NCBI GenBank assembly: GCA_029959085.1
Contig: JARWIR010000051.1
Coordinates: 3,720,001-3,784,000, forward strand
Length of the DNA: 64,000 nucleotides
Direction: 5' to 3'
Origin: Nemophila menziesii
Taxonomy: Eukaryota > Streptophyta > Magnoliopsida > Boraginales > Hydrophyllaceae
Part shown: positions 1 to 12,179 of the stretch, piece after piece
Layout of the letters: every line of letters starts with the position of its first letter
Position numbering within the stretch: position 1 is the first letter of the stretch
Translations under genes and position numbers: made by a program
Notes under the pieces: model-generated
What the model saw: only the letters and a program-made list of their open reading frames with translations
Databases searched by the model: none
What the model was told of the DNA's origin: nothing

Positions 1-1042
1 GGGATTTTAAACATCCAAATTCTAAAATTATTGTTATAAAAAATCTACCAATTTTTCTTAAGAAGATAAAATACATGCGAAAATAAAATAAAGTTCATGT
101 TATCTAGACAACTCATCAAACAAACAAATAATCCAAAGTATAACTTGTTGTCGGCTGTGACCTTTTCGGACAAATATCAATATCATACAACGAGTCAACA
201 ATTCCAAGTATACGAAGATAAACTGAGAAAACAATTCCAATTATACGAGGTCGGTTCAGAAGCCATTATTCCGCTATAACTGAAGTTGGGGTTATTTTCA
301 GAAGTCATTAGTCTTTTGTTGATATCTGCCTCTGCCGAAAAGATAATCATTGGATAATAATATCACATATATATAAATTCCAATAGATACATGCTTTCTT
401 TTTTCCTTTTGACTTTGGCAGTGTGTCTTGCGGTTGACATTTCAAAAAATATTTTAGAAGACAATTTAAATTAACTTAACGGCATGATTACTAATGTTAT
501 TGGAGGTTCTTCTTTATACTACATTTAAATTGCCACATGATATAATTCTATATAGTTTCTCGCATACACTTCAAGTATAAAATTACAAATGATAACATCC
601 TGCATAAAGTTGACAAGTTAAGTTTGTCAACTTATAAATTAGTGTTTCGTCCCCCAACAAGATCATTTTGTAACGCTAAAACTCATTATTGGAACACGAT
701 TCGCTGATGATTGTGAATGAAGAAAAGAAAAATCTTATCGAGAATAATCTTTCAAATAATGACATATTAAAAGCAATAAACAAATTATTTAAATTTAACT
801 AATTGAGATCGATTCAATTAGTGATGAATTTGTTTTTCTATTTAAGAAATACATGATTCGAATGCGTATATAACCTAGGTGCGTTAAAATAGACCGAAAC
901 CATTTGCGTCAGAAAATAGTTATTCGATATTTTAAAAGAAATAGATCAAATAATAAATAATATGTTAAATATAAGGGACGAATCCAAAAATATATGGTTT
1001 GCGAGGTTTGGAGTTGCAATCTCGAATTTATTTTTGGGATAG
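1..1042. other. AT-rich stretch, nothing recognised
   Basis: Only short chance reading frames are present. I see no protein family, RNA gene or clear repeat end in this stretch. Confidence 0.5.
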
Positions 1043-1147
1043 TTTTTTTTTTTTTTACATATATAGGAGAGCCACTTTAGACTCGGTTTGAACATGCACC
1101 ACTAGATTAGATGATCAAGGCTCTAGCCAGTGAGCTAATCCCAACTT
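1043..1147 (-). repeat. tRNA-derived SINE
   Basis: Read on the minus strand, this has the two internal RNA polymerase III promoter boxes of a tRNA-derived SINE. The A box TTAGCTCACTGGCTAGAGC lies at 1138-1120 and the B box GTTCAAACC at 1093-1085. It ends in a poly-A tail, seen as a run of 14 T on the plus strand (1043-1056). No target-site duplication was established. It is too diverged and lacks an acceptor stem, so it is not a working tRNA gene. Confidence 0.6.
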
Positions 1148-2329
1148 GTTAATTTTTAGTTCGAAAAAAAAATCGAAGTCTAATATTTAAGTTTTGGGGT
1201 CTAAAAGAAAATGACACATTATTTTCAATACTGAATTTTACCTATACATTAACCGTGGACATTTTTTATTACATCTTGGGATTGGGGTTCACAACCCCAC
1301 CCCTCGATGGTCGTACCTTAGATATAAGTATTGTTCTAAAACAAGGTTGCCTAACCGCCTAAACGCTCCACTTAGGCGTTCTAAAGTGTGATATGTTTAA
1401 ATTGTCTTGAAGGTGACTCGAAAATTCGTCTACGCATAATCTAATTAATAACCCAATCGGATTAATGAGTCGCCTAACCCGAATATATACTACCTAACAT
1501 ACTAGGCCATAACTAATTCAATTTAATCTAACCCACCGCATAAGCGAAATATAAGAAACACTATTTAGGTTAGAGTTTGAACGTGCGAGAAAAAGTAGAA
1601 GTATGATTTTTTAAATTTCAAGTCTAAATTTCTTGAATTGGTCATTTCTTAGGTTAATAATAATGAATTAGTATTATTTTATAGTTAAATATATATTATT
1701 TATGTTAAATAGATATACTATAAATATATTAGGATGTAAATATTACTCAAACCATGTATTAGTAATATATATTTAATATAAAAATTATATAAAATCGCTT
1801 AGGTAAAAACTGCCAAAATTCAATTAATAAAACGCCTAGCCATCTACGCACTTGAAAGTGGTCGACCATCCTAGTTACGTTTAACACTTTTTATAACCAT
1901 GGATATAAGTAATATTTGCCTATATAAAATTATGCTGTGTCGAAACTATTGATTCTGGAGTTAATAATTTAAAATTAAAGGATATGTACTTTTTCCTTAA
2001 CAATTTTTTCATTCGAATTTCTTTTTAATTTTTTTAGTTGTTTATCGTAGTTGGAGGCAGGCACCCCCAGCCCTCTAAATCTACCATGAGCATAAATATA
2101 TATTTTTGTTGGGATAAAAATTATTTGATCTAATGCATTATTTTTTGTTAAATGAAGTAAACAAACAATTATTTGGATCATATATATATATATGTATATA
2201 TATATATTATTTAATCTTTTTAATATATTGTTTAGGAAGAAAGTCAAGGTTTAACATGCCAAACTTTTGTATCTTTTTTTAAAGATATAAGGCTTGAATT
2301 CCTCCCTTAACATTTTAACCTACATCTGA
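1148..2329. other. unassigned AT-rich spacer
   Basis: No gene seen. Between about 1345 and 1870 short motifs of the type CGCCTAA/TTAGGCG recur, as in some non-autonomous DNA transposons, but no convincing terminal inverted repeats could be drawn. A short TA run lies near 2180-2210. Confidence 0.4.
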
Positions 2330-2420
2330 CTTGCCAATGGTATAATGGTAAGGAGCGTATACCCACCGTGGGAATAGTCAAAGTGTTGGCTCAAATACCC
2401 GCGTAACGAAAAAAAAGAAA
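2330..2420 (+). repeat. SINE-like tRNA-related piece
   Basis: An A-box-like segment (GGTATAATGGTAAG, about 2339-2352) is followed by a weak B box (GGCTCAAATAC, 2389-2399) and an A-rich tail at 2408-2418. The first part resembles plant tRNA-Asp, but the acceptor stem is missing. A short SINE or tRNA pseudogene is the best reading. Confidence 0.35.
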
Positions 2421-2559
2421 CCCGTAATTCTACACAATTGCGCTAACTCTAACAGATTGACATTTATTATATTTGTTAAATAAGAAATAAGTTAGTCAAA
2501 TAAAGAATTAGAATTCAAAGATTATACATATGCAACCCCAAGCTATGGGAAAATTAGTT

Positions 2560-3663
2560 CATAACTAAAGACATAAAATAAACTATGGATAAAAGTATTT
2601 AGAAATGAGAAAATGAATGATTTGTGTAGGATAGGAAATGTTAATGCAATTTTATTGTAAGATCCTTGTGCCCTTTAGCCTATTTTAAATTTCAATTGAT
2701 ATATTATCCATCTCAGCCCCTTATTTGCCTTTTGTAGCCTTTTTATTAGCCATGTTATAAGCCTTATCCTTTAGATTTTTAGGACCTTTCCATACGAGTC
2801 ACACTCGAATCGCTATGCTTTGACACTCATCTAGAGCATGAGTTTGTGGTGATGGTCTATGGGAAAACATTACTGGGAGGGATTTTGAGTGTGTAATTGT
2901 ACTTTTTGATTACTTGTTCATGCTATTGTAACCCATTTATGTGGTAAGAAAGAAAAGAAAAAGATTTGACAAAGATTGAAAAATTATGAGAAAGAAAATG
3001 AAAGAAAAATAGTGACATGATCTTTCACATAAAAAGATGATCATTTCCACCTACGAAAGAAAATATATAAATATTTTGAACCGGGAAGTGAGATTTTGTT
3101 AGGTTAATATAAAAGGGTTTCAATTGAAACATTTGGGAATGCTAATAAGTGCATATTCGGGTTGAGTGAGAACATCTTTGAGAGTAACTCAAGCTCTAGG
3201 AAGATTAGTTGATGGCTAGTGAGTAGATGGCCAAAAGTCAACTCTAAATTATCCAAATATACTTATCACACCCACCCTAAGCGTACATTACAACCTTAAA
3301 AGACCTTAGGATTATTTAATATGCAAATTAGGTGATTTCAAACTAATAGAGAGTAGTTAGATGGACATTAGTAGCAAGTTATTATTGAGGTACACCCTAC
3401 AACCACCATAACGGATGAAGAGATGACCTATATTCGTGCATTGCGACTCTAATCTGATCTTATAATTAACATGTGTAGATTATTTATTTGATAAGTGTAT
3501 ATTTAATTTAGTTTGTAAATTATGCTATATGAGACTTGTTAATATTTGTGTTTTAATGTTCTATTCTTTCTCCTTTCTTGATCTTATTTGACTTAGACAC
3601 TTCTAAACTCCTTCTCTTTCTTGTCTATTTTGTCGGTGCGACGAAACCTTGAGTTGGGGGTTT
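2560..3663 (+). other. 3' untranslated region of Athila copy A
   Basis: This stretch follows, block by block, the 3' non-coding region of the complete Athila element (21380-22413). Shared blocks include the segment around 2690-2890 and the block with GCTCTAGG and GTTGATGGCTAGTGAG near 3191-3221. It ends in the polypurine tract GAGTTGGGGG (3651-3660) directly before the LTR. The body and 5' LTR of this copy are not in the window, so it is truncated or runs off the left edge. Confidence 0.7.
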
Positions 3664-5191
3664 TGATGTCTCTCTAGTTGTGACGAATAAATCCATTCAC
3701 GAGACATTATATTGAGAGTTTATTGGGCCTAAGTGAGGTAATTTCCCCTATTATATGCTATATAGCACTTTTACCCCTAGTTTTTGACTTATTATTGTTT
3801 ATAGAGATTTTAGTGCGTTAATTGTGTGTTTAGTGTGTACATTTAGGTATATACTTGATAAAATGGTCCAAGATGAAGATTAGAAGTCAAAAGATGAAGA
3901 TAAACCCCAAGTTAAAGTGGAATTTAATCTTAGAGCCATTGTGGAGAGTTAGAGATTTTTCTAAAGATTTATTGCACCGGGGTGTTTCTGTTACTACGAT
4001 TTTTGGGTAAGATATTTGGACCTGAAACCTTTTATTTTTTTAAAAGATATTGAAGTCACGGTCACGTGGCAAGTGACATAACTCAATTTAAAGCTAAGAC
4101 GAAGAAGTTATGACATTTGCACCTGCCGTGGTTTGAACAAGAAATCTAGTTAATGTAAAAACGGGTTGGGCTCATTTTAACCTATTTCCTTAACCCTAAG
4201 GAGAGCTCAACGAATTTAGAAGATATATAAGCTTATTTTACACCCCCATATCATATTCTATCAAACATTTCAATTTAGAAATCATCAGGAAGAGAAGAGG
4301 GACGCGACAAAAGAAAGAAGAAGAAGAAGCAGGAGGGTTTGTCTATGAACCCATCTATTCCTCTTCAGCAGAGCTTCAATTCCCTTAACCTCCAATAGTA
4401 ACTCCATCTTATTTTTAGTTTTAAACACGATTCCTTTGTTAGTATTAATTAACTTTACTGTTTATAGTATTAATTTGATTATAAGCTAATCTTCTTTTGC
4501 TTGAGGATGCTTTTATAATACATTGTGTTAGCTTTTTGACTATTGTTGATTATATTTGGGATATGATTATCATATTTAATTGAATTGGGGTTGTCTTTAA
4601 TTCCATTATTTGTACTTGTGATTTAAATACTCATTTGTTTGTGGCCAAAGTAGTAGGAGTCGTTGTAATCTGACTAACACCTGGACGGGGAGGATGATTA
4701 TTGAACTAGGGTATGAATGTTAGTACCTTTTATCGGACGATATTAGCATGCTAGTTAGCCCATAGGGTATAGATATTAAGCCTATCTGAAAGCCAAAATA
4801 CTAGTAAGATAGTGTGATTTGAATCCCTGGGTAGCGTGAAAATCAAAACCATTGACCCTTAGTCATAGCAGAGTCAATTAGCTGCATAATGTATAATTAA
4901 GCAATATCCTTAAGCTCCACTTTTATCAAGTTAATTCTTATTTTAGTCTACTTATTTGTCTTTATTTTAATTAATGATAATTATTACTCTTACTTTCAAT
5001 TACTTTTATCTTGTCTAGTTATAAATCATCTCAAAATCAAACAAATACAATCTCTTTTTGTTAATCGAATCTCATACTTTACGCGTTTATATTACCGTGA
5101 AAACCATTAATCGCCAATCCATCCTTGTAAAAAAATCTATACATATCATTTCTTGCTACCTGCGATCCGTACTCTGTGGAGTCGATTACCA
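3664..5191 (+). repeat. Athila-type LTR (copy A, 3' LTR)
   Basis: A 1,528-bp LTR that starts TGATGTCTC right after a polypurine tract and ends ATTACCA. Its length is close to the 1,511-bp LTRs of the complete element, and a TATA-like box TATATAAGC lies at 4224-4232. The sequence differs enough from copies B and C to be another subfamily. The right flank runs straight into a reversed Athila fragment, so a target duplication cannot be verified. Confidence 0.7.
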
Positions 5192-5259
5192 TATTGTGTG
5201 TTGTTATTTTATTTAAACGAGACGACAAAGGTCAGTTGTATCCCAAGAAGCACTATTGT

Positions 5260-5790
5260 TAACGCCGTTGAATTTCGACGTATTACCTCAAGGTTATATC
5301 TTTTTTATGTAACCTTCCTATCAGTGGGTGAGGCGATCAACTTCTATCAAGCGATGCTTACCATTATTCTTGATATCCAATTCGACTAACCTCTCAGATG
5401 TAACTCTTGGGACCAAATAAGGGCCACTCCAGGAACTCTTGCACTTGCACTTGCCTTGCATGGTGTGTCTGGGGTAAGGATATTTTATTTCAATGGTGTC
5501 TCCCGCCTAAAACTCACATTCTTTCCACTTTCTATTAGGTTCCCTTGAAACCTTTCTCGCGCATTTCCTGGTCTCCTTCAAGTAATCAATGAATGTATCA
5601 CCCTTGAGGTTAGAAGGAGCTTTAAATTCTAGTTTCTTTTTAAGCTTGTCCTCCTTCAACCTTAAGATATCCACACCATTGATTGGCTTCTTCACTTCAC
5701 TATAGAGTGTTTCCATGTGGAAACAATATTTCAATGGATAAGGGAACTTTATACCCTTGAATACACTAAATTTATCTTCCTCATCTTGCA
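5260..5790 (-). pseudogene. protease tail joined to integrase C-terminal tail
   Basis: The minus strand first gives the protease end (DEEDKFSVFKGIKFP) and then, after about 70 less clear residues, an integrase C-terminal SSWSGPYLV block followed by VELDIKNNG. The complete copy has SRWGGPYIV and AIEIEHPT there. Behind the stop comes the post-pol block GGCGTTAACAATAGTGCTTC, matching the one after pol in copies B and C. The join skips the whole of RT, RNase H and the integrase core. Confidence 0.55.
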
Positions 5791-6095
5791 CTCGCAGATC
5801 AGTTCTCTATTCTCTACATCAATCAATGTATGCTCCGTGGCTAGGAATGGATGCTCTAAAATCATTGGCACATTCCTATCCGTGTCGTAGTCAAGAATAG
5901 TAAAATCACAAGAAATTATAAGGTTACCTACTTTGACGAGTACATCTTCTACTCTTCCTTTAGGATGAGTAAGTGGCCTATCCTCCATTTTCAAAGTCAT
6001 TGTTGTAGGATTCTAATGCCCAATCCACAACCTCTTGTACAATGATTTAAAAATGAGGTTGATGTTCGCACCTAAGCTTCATAATGCTCTCCCGG
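5749..6095 (-). pseudogene. Athila protease remnant
   Basis: Homologous to the retropepsin-like protease of the complete copy at 16085-16410. The order is LGANINL, then the stretch with RVEDVLVKV, the DYDTDRNVPMIL block and LIDVENRELI. At the active site the complete copy reads CDLGAS; here a stop codon and SLGAN stand instead, so the catalytic aspartate is lost. The frame then continues towards the F-x-VF-K motif that follows protease in this lineage. Confidence 0.65.
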
Positions 6096-6244
6096 TCCAC
6101 TGTGGACCAATCAATATCAAAATGTTGAAACTACTGAGATACTTTAACTTTGGAGGCAACTTGTTGTGGCATATTGCACTGCACTCCCCTGGTAAGCCAA
6201 TCGTCTCTCCCTCTAAAAAAATTTATTTATTGGAAAGCACATCC

Positions 6245-6535
6245 TCATGAATTTTTGGTACTTTGGCGTAGCAAGGATGGTTTCAAAAATGGTAGATTAA
6301 TGTGCAACCTCTTAATCATGTCTATAAACTTTTTGTACTCTTTATCATTGTCTTCATTGTAGACACGTGAAGGAAAAGGTGGGGGAGGACGGTCCGCACT
6401 AAAAACTTCTTTCTTTTCTTCTGAGCTATCGGTATCTTCCACGATCACCGGCTCAACAATTTCTTCTTCAACCTCTTTTTCTAAGATTTCTTTCACAACT
6501 TTTTGCTTAGAGTTTGTCTCTTTCTTTTTCATCTT
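6245..6535 (-). pseudogene. Athila gag C-terminal remnant
   Basis: The 95-codon frame on the minus strand ends in the segment found at the gag C terminus of the complete Athila copy: RPPPPFPSRV, then a KEYKKFIDMI helix and INLPF. The complete element has RPPPPYPSRV and LEFKKFVDML at the same place. The upstream capsid and zinc knuckle are not recognisable here. It follows an acidic lysine/glutamate-rich linker, as in the complete copy. The frame is lost soon after INLPF, so this is a dead remnant. Confidence 0.7.
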
Positions 6536-7505
6536 TGAAAAATATGGGGAAATCGCTTCCCACTTCTCAAATATATTACATTAGACTCCTCTTTCTTTTA
6601 TGGGTTCTCAGTATTGCTTGGTAATTGACCCTGTGGCCTCATATAAGATGATTAGCAATCTGGGATACTTGAGTTTCAAGCATCTTCAATGTTGCGAAGT
6701 GTTCATTAATTCGTTCATTATTTTGCTTCCACATCTCTTGATTGGATTTCAAATTATCTTGTGTTAAGGTCATGAACAAGGTCAAAGTTTGAACAAGATC
6801 ATTTGAGGCACCTTCTTGCGGATAATCGGGGAGTACTTTTTACGGAAGACTCTACTATATATAAGCTACTAAAAATAAATTATAAAAGTTACACACACAA
6901 TTCACAAGTCACTCTCTCACTCCACTAATTCTGTTTTTCTCTTCGTAGGTGAACTCCAGAATAAAAATTCAATAACCTCCTTACCATATTCTTGAAGGAT
7001 TCCTGCATCCAAACATGTGAAATTTCCTTACTCGAATTTGCAATTTATATTTCACAATGTATTGATTTTATGATCACAATGATTAAATTATACATACATA
7101 TTTCTAAGTTTGGAACTGCTAAGGAGCACTTTGGTATGGTAATCACTACAAGAACATAGGTTAACCTATGTATCTATCTAACCCATCATAATGATCCAAA
7201 TTCTTATCAAACACTCTACGTGCATACTTAATGATGGGAAATTGTACTAACATGAAGTTTTTTGTGAAGTTGCGTGGTGGAAACAACATTGAATAAATTG
7301 TTTAGAGTACAAAAAATAGCAGTTCAAACTCATCTTTTGAAACACAATTGAAGTATATATGATAAGATTCAAAATTAAAGGCAGAATCGCGCAACATAAA
7401 AGATTGAATGATATTATGTATATTCATTAAAATTTGCGAATGAGAGAGGGTTAGATAAGGAAAAGTGTTTTTCTTTCTCTTAATATGTTGAAATGTAATA
7501 CATGT
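6536..7505. other. unassigned spacer with an 18-bp palindrome
   Basis: No gene or element end recognised. The stretch to about 6850 may be upstream gag of the reversed Athila fragment but is too degraded to call. A perfect 18-bp palindrome lies at 7154-7171. Confidence 0.4.
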
Positions 7506-8244
7506 TGTGTTTTATTTGTATAAACCAGAAAACAATATGGAAACTAATGCATAAATAAAATAAAATAAAAGTAAATAAATAAATAACTTTACTTGTCGAG
7601 GCTCGGATTGGATCCGATGTCTTTAAGGTATTTAGTCCATGTACCGATGTCTTACGTTTGCTGGCTTCAATCTCCAGGATACAACGACAAAACTATTCAA
7701 AAGAAACTGACACACGAATTCTTAAGAATTTCAACGAACTTAATAAAGTTGCTTCTTTCTATCTCTCTCTTATAATTTTAATGCTTGATGCTTTAAAGAA
7801 ATGAATGAAGAAAATGGTTTAGCTGTCCAACTATTTATAGAAGATGAAAAGGTGGTTTGGCAAAGAGTTGTGATGTTTCATTTGAAGATACAGTTTATTA
7901 ATTAAAAGATACAACGTTTAGTAATAGACACAAAGCTTGACTAGTCCAGATGGTATAAGACCAAGGCCTAAAAGCCCAACATTGTTTTCATTAATTTTCT
8001 TTAAACAACGAAATAAAAAATAAAATAACATACATTCTTAAAAAATTTCTTCTCTTTTAATACCTCCAAATTACATGACTCAATTTCTCATGCAATTTCA
8101 AATGAATTTCACCAAGTGAATATATTATGTTAATCTTTACAACTGGAATAAACTTATCAATATTCGAATTGGTTCTTTAAATTAAGTCACCAACTATCAT
8201 TGTAAACATGGTCAACACTTGGGTAGAATCTCATTTGTCCAACA
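7506..8244 (-). repeat. copia-1 3' LTR
   Basis: A 739-bp LTR, paired with 24039-24771. The plus strand reads from TGTGTTTTATTTG to TTTGTCCAACA, so on the minus strand it runs TGTTGG to CACA. The two copies differ at many positions and by several indels, which indicates an old insertion. Confidence 0.75.
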
Positions 8245-8829
8245 ATCCCCACATGATTGGAAATTGACTAAGCACCTTACAAAAAATATGCAAAAGAATG
8301 CTAAACACGAGAGAGAAGTGCGGAAGAATACTACATCAAGAAAGGTAGCTTTTGGCCTTGAACCTTCTATAGTAAGAGATATCAGATTTACTTGCTAACT
8401 AGTGAACGTGATGTCTTGAACTATTCAGCTTTTGTGTAAGCCAAGACAATAGAACTTACATAGTATACTTCTAAAAATTATTTGGTTCTCACGGATGTGT
8501 CTATCTACGACCCTGGACAAATCCTGGTATTTCATGAATAACCGTTGGAGAATTTTGCCTTTAAAATTCTCATAGGGCAGCCCTACCCATGTTATTCATA
8601 TGGGTGGTCTTTTGTCGAGAGTATTCTGCATTACTCTATCTTATTTATCGAATATACAAAAACCATTAAAAGTTTAACTTATCTTTCACTTTTATAAGTA
8701 GCACTGTTTAATTTTGTCCTAGGAATGGTTTAGGGAGGTCTCCCCACAGTGCATCGAACCAAGTTGCAGTTTAATGATTCAGTTTTCCCTTTGAACCTAG
8801 ATTGTGGGATCTCCACTCTTCTAGGTAGG
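8245..8829 (-). other. copia-1 3' untranslated region
   Basis: Non-coding stretch between the end of the RNase H remnant and the polypurine tract next to the LTR. I see no other feature in it. Confidence 0.55.
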
Positions 8830-10442
8830 GTTCCCATCATGGCAACTCAGCTTTCATAGGCTTAAGACCCATTACCCTTGACAATACTCGCACTTGCTCT
8901 CTTTGTAGACCTTTGGTAAGTAGATCAACTATGTTATCTTTTGATCAAACGTAATCATTGTGATGACTCCGTTTGAGAGCAGTTGTCTAACGGTATTGTG
9001 TCTACGACGTATGTGTCTAGACTTACTGTTATACATTTTGTTTAGTTCTCAATCAATGGCACTTTGACTATAACAATTATGCAGATAGATGACATAGGCT
9101 GTGGCCAATTAAGAATATCCTCTAAGAAATTTCGAAGCCACTCGACTTCCTCAGCAGCTTTGTCTAAGCTATAAACTCATATTCCATAGAGGATCTGGCT
9201 ATGCACGTTTGCTTAGTGGATTTCCAAGACAGCTGCTCCTTCTAACATGTAGACAAATCCACTTGTGGATTTTGAGTTAGTGGAGTCTGATATCCAGTTT
9301 GCATCACTGTATCCTTCTAGTACAGCTGGATAGCCTGTGTACAACAATCCTTCATTCAAAGTGTATCTAAGATAGCTTAGAACTCTTACAATAGCAATCC
9401 AGTGGTTTTTCCCCGGATTATGTGTAAACCTACTTAGCTTGCAAACTGCATGTGCTATATCTGGCCTAGTGCAGTTTGTTAGGTGCATGAGACTACCAAT
9501 AACTCGAGAGTACTCCAACTGGTTGATCGTATCACCAATGTTCCTACCAAGATGTAAACTTACATCAATAGGTGTCTTGACGATATTTGTGTCTCCATTA
9601 CTAAATTTGTTTAATACTTTCTCAATATAGTGTGACTGAGATAGTATAATACCTTCATATGTTCGGAGAATCTTGATACCCGAAATAACATCCATAAGTC
9701 CTAAATCTTTCATGTCAAACTTACTTGAAAGCATCCTTTTGGTTAATGTAATCATATCATTCTTACTTCCAATTATTAACATATCATCCACATATAAATA
9801 GACAATGACATATCCTGTCTCATTTTGTTTTGCATAAACGAATTTGTCACATTTATTGATATTGAAATCATTCAATCTCATAAATCTATCAAATTTGTCA
9901 TGCCATTGCTTCGGTGCCTGTTTGAAACCATATAAAGATTTAACAAGTTTACATACTTGCTTCTCCTTACCTGAAACTATGTAACCCTTAGGTTGTTCCA
10001 TATATATCTCTTCATTTAGTTTTCCATTTAGGAAAGCAGTTTTTACATCCATTTGATGAATTTCGAGATTGTATATTGAAGCTATAGCGATTAACATTCG
10101 AGTAGATGATATTCTCGTGACTGGAGAATAAGTATCAAAATAGTCAAGTCCTTCTTTTTTACTGTAACCTTTTACAACAAGGCAAACCTTGTATTTTTCA
10201 ATAGACCCATCATTCTTTAGTTTCTTCTTGTATATCCATTTTCATCCAAGTGGTTTATTCCCAGGAGGGATATCCACTAGTTACCATATATGGTTTTACA
10301 TAATAGAATCTATCTCGCTATTTACAGTTTCTTTCTAGTATGGGGCGTCAGGGTTTGACATAAACTCCTTGAATGTTTGCGGTTCTTCATCTAGCATGTA
10401 AAGTAGAAAGTCAGGACCAAAAGAAGTAGAGGTTCTCATCCT
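8830..10442 (-). pseudogene. copia-1 reverse transcriptase and RNase H (broken)
   Basis: The longest open part (10097-9213, 294 codons) holds a copia [13 protein letters not shown] with the first catalytic aspartate, [12 protein letters not shown], and the catalytic YVDDMLIIG at about residue 105. It continues into the connection region ([19 protein letters not shown]) and the start of RNase H (GYSDANW). Upstream, about 10390-10100, homology continues in other frames. Downstream to about 8830 the rest of RNase H is recognisable but crossed by stops. The enzyme once copied element RNA into DNA and degraded the RNA strand. Confidence 0.85.
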
Positions 10443-10906
10443 CTAACTTCTTCTTGGTTCTCTTTCATTTGGAAATGATTCTTGATCTTGCTTTCCGGTT
10501 GGCAATGATTCTTGATTTTGCTCTTCTTGAATTGCATCATGTGTTCTTTTTAAGGAACCAGATTCTGGTACGGTCTTGTGCAGAAAGGTTGCTTTAAAGA
10601 AATGTGAATTTATTGATTCAATCACCGTATTGAGGTGAATGTAAACTTGACAAGATTTGTGTACCATGAATATATATGCAGCACTGTTGTGAGCATATCC
10701 AATAAAGATACAATCGATGGTCTTTGGTCCTATTTTGACCATTTTAGGAGCAGCCGAGCAGGAATTGCTACCTTTGCCAAGCATGCCCACACTTTTAAGT
10801 ATTTGAAAGAAGGTGGGTTTCCTTTCCATAATTCGTAAGGAGTTTTATCTACGTTCTTGTTTGGTACCTTGTTGAGGATGAGGTTTGCAGTGAGGAAAGT
10901 CTCTCC
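10443..10906 (-). pseudogene. copia-1 integrase C-terminal part and linker
   Basis: A 128-codon frame on the minus strand. It begins with the block that follows the copia integrase core (LGKGSNS, then CIFIGYAHNSAAYIF, matching the family's FIGY-x-YR region) and runs into an acidic, repeat-like linker with two related EEQNQESLP/KQDQESFP segments. It connects the integrase core (10907-11386) with RT. A frame break separates it from both. Confidence 0.7.
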
Positions 10907-11386
10907 CTACAAATTCTGTGATAACCCTGAGTTAATCAACAAGGTATTCATCATTTCCTTCAACGTGCGATTCTTGCGTTCAACAATCCTGTTTTGTTGA
11001 GGCAAGTAGGGGGTCGTGGTTTGATGGACAATTCCATGTTCAGTGCAAATCTCCTTAAAAGGAGATACATATTCTCCTCCCCTATCTATTCTAAGATTCT
11101 TAATCTTATTATTTAGTTGATTCTCAACTTCAGTTTTGTTTTGTTTAAATGTTTCTAAGGCCTCATATTTACTTCGAAGAAAGTATATTTGACAATACCT
11201 TGTGCAATCGTCAATGAAAGTTATAAAATATGTTTTCCCACTTCTAGTTTGCATAAGTTTCAAGCCATAAATGTCATTGTAAATTAACTCTAAAGGTACT
11301 AAAGTCCTTTGTATAGATTTAAATGAGGTTTTGGTTAATTTTGACTCAACACATACTTCACATTCCTTTTGAGAATTGAAGTTCAC
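10907..11386 (-). pseudogene. copia-1 integrase core
   Basis: 159 codons on the minus strand with the copia integrase order. CEVCVESK completes the zinc-binding HHCC domain, YNDIYG carries the first catalytic aspartate, RIDRGGEY the second, and NRIVERKNRTLKEM the glutamate. The family consensus around the first aspartate is HTDLCG-like, so that motif is altered. The usual GKTYFITFIDDCTRY block is present. Frames before and after are broken. Confidence 0.8.
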
Positions 11387-11532
11387 ATTAGGTAATAACC
11401 CGATGTTTACTAACTTATTTAATGAACCGAAATTAACATGTCCTAATCAATCATGCCATAAATTAGGCGAGTCAAGGATATATTACTTTCTTGGTTACAT
11501 TTTTGGTAGGTACTACGGTCATTACATTCATC

Positions 11533-11846
11533 TTAAATCAAATCGTCACATAGGTACCCTTTGCCCACAAATATCCTACCTTTAGTGATAAGAAATTTAT
11601 CAGTCTCAAATACTAGTTTGAAGCCATTCTTACTCAATAACGAACTTGAAACTAGATTCCTTCTAATGTCAGACACATAGAGAACGTTATTGAGACTTAA
11701 CTCTTTTCCAGAAGTTATTATCAGAATAATGATTCCAAATCCAACTACTTTTGATGTAGAGAAATTTTTCATACATAAAGTCTCTTCAGTAGTTGCAACT
11801 TTGTATGTCTTGATCATACATGTCGTGTAGCCCTAGTAGCCACCCA
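11533..11846 (-). pseudogene. copia-1 protease end and pre-integrase region
   Basis: The minus strand shows the block typical of copia polyproteins between protease and integrase: TSGKELSLNNVLYVSDIRRN, LVSSSLLSKNGF, KLVFETDKF and FVGKGYL. Just upstream the protease active-site segment appears as ATRATRHV instead of a D-T/S-G-A-x-H type site, so the catalytic aspartate is lost, with a stop codon close by. Confidence 0.75.
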
Positions 11847-12179
11847 CTAGTGTTTGGTATTGCCAACCAAATTTACTTCAGAAACTAGTGCAGTAAAATC
11901 AATCTTATTAAGATCGTTGATCTTAGTTATGGTTGCTTGGCCTTGTTTTCCTTTCATGGAATTGTCTTTACTATTTTCTTTGTGATTTTGGCCATATATT
12001 CCTTTACACAGATAGTCATTTCCATTTATTCGCTTAGACTCCTCAACGGTTCTAAAGGAGTCAGTATAATGTCCCACAAATGCATTTTTCATGAGTGAAA
12101 TTGAGGATGGTACGTTGTTACCGATTCCATTGTTTATGGACATATTGTTTATATTGGTAGATATCATTTCAATCACCAA
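11847..12179 (-). pseudogene. copia-1 gag remnant
   Basis: A 110-codon frame begins near the expected gag start and ends LVGNTKH just before the protease remnant. A full copia gag is around 300 or more residues. Here the N terminus is followed quickly by a lysine-rich tail, so most of the capsid is deleted. The zinc knuckle appears only as a distorted YLCKGIYGQNHKENS segment. Its place in the element is the main evidence. Confidence 0.5.

Larger units (their letters stand above)
5195..6535 (-). mobile_element. internally deleted Athila fragment
   Basis: Read right to left, the fragment contains the C-terminal part of gag, a damaged protease, then directly the C-terminal tail of integrase and the conserved post-pol segment. 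RT, RNase H and the integrase core are missing. It abuts the oppositely oriented LTR of copy A within a few bases, which indicates rearrangement or nested insertion. Confidence 0.65.

Noticed and set aside
1345..1870. hAT-like MITE with CGCCTAA motifs
   Set aside because: Ends could not be paired as inverted repeats and no target duplication was found.
1975..2247. 90-codon frame on the minus strand
   Set aside because: Crosses TA repeats and has no family features; chance ORF in AT-rich DNA.
2330..2420. Functional tRNA-Asp gene
   Set aside because: No acceptor stem or intact B box.
7501..7505. Target-site duplication of copia-1
   Set aside because: CATGT on the left does not match ATATC on the right (24772-24776).
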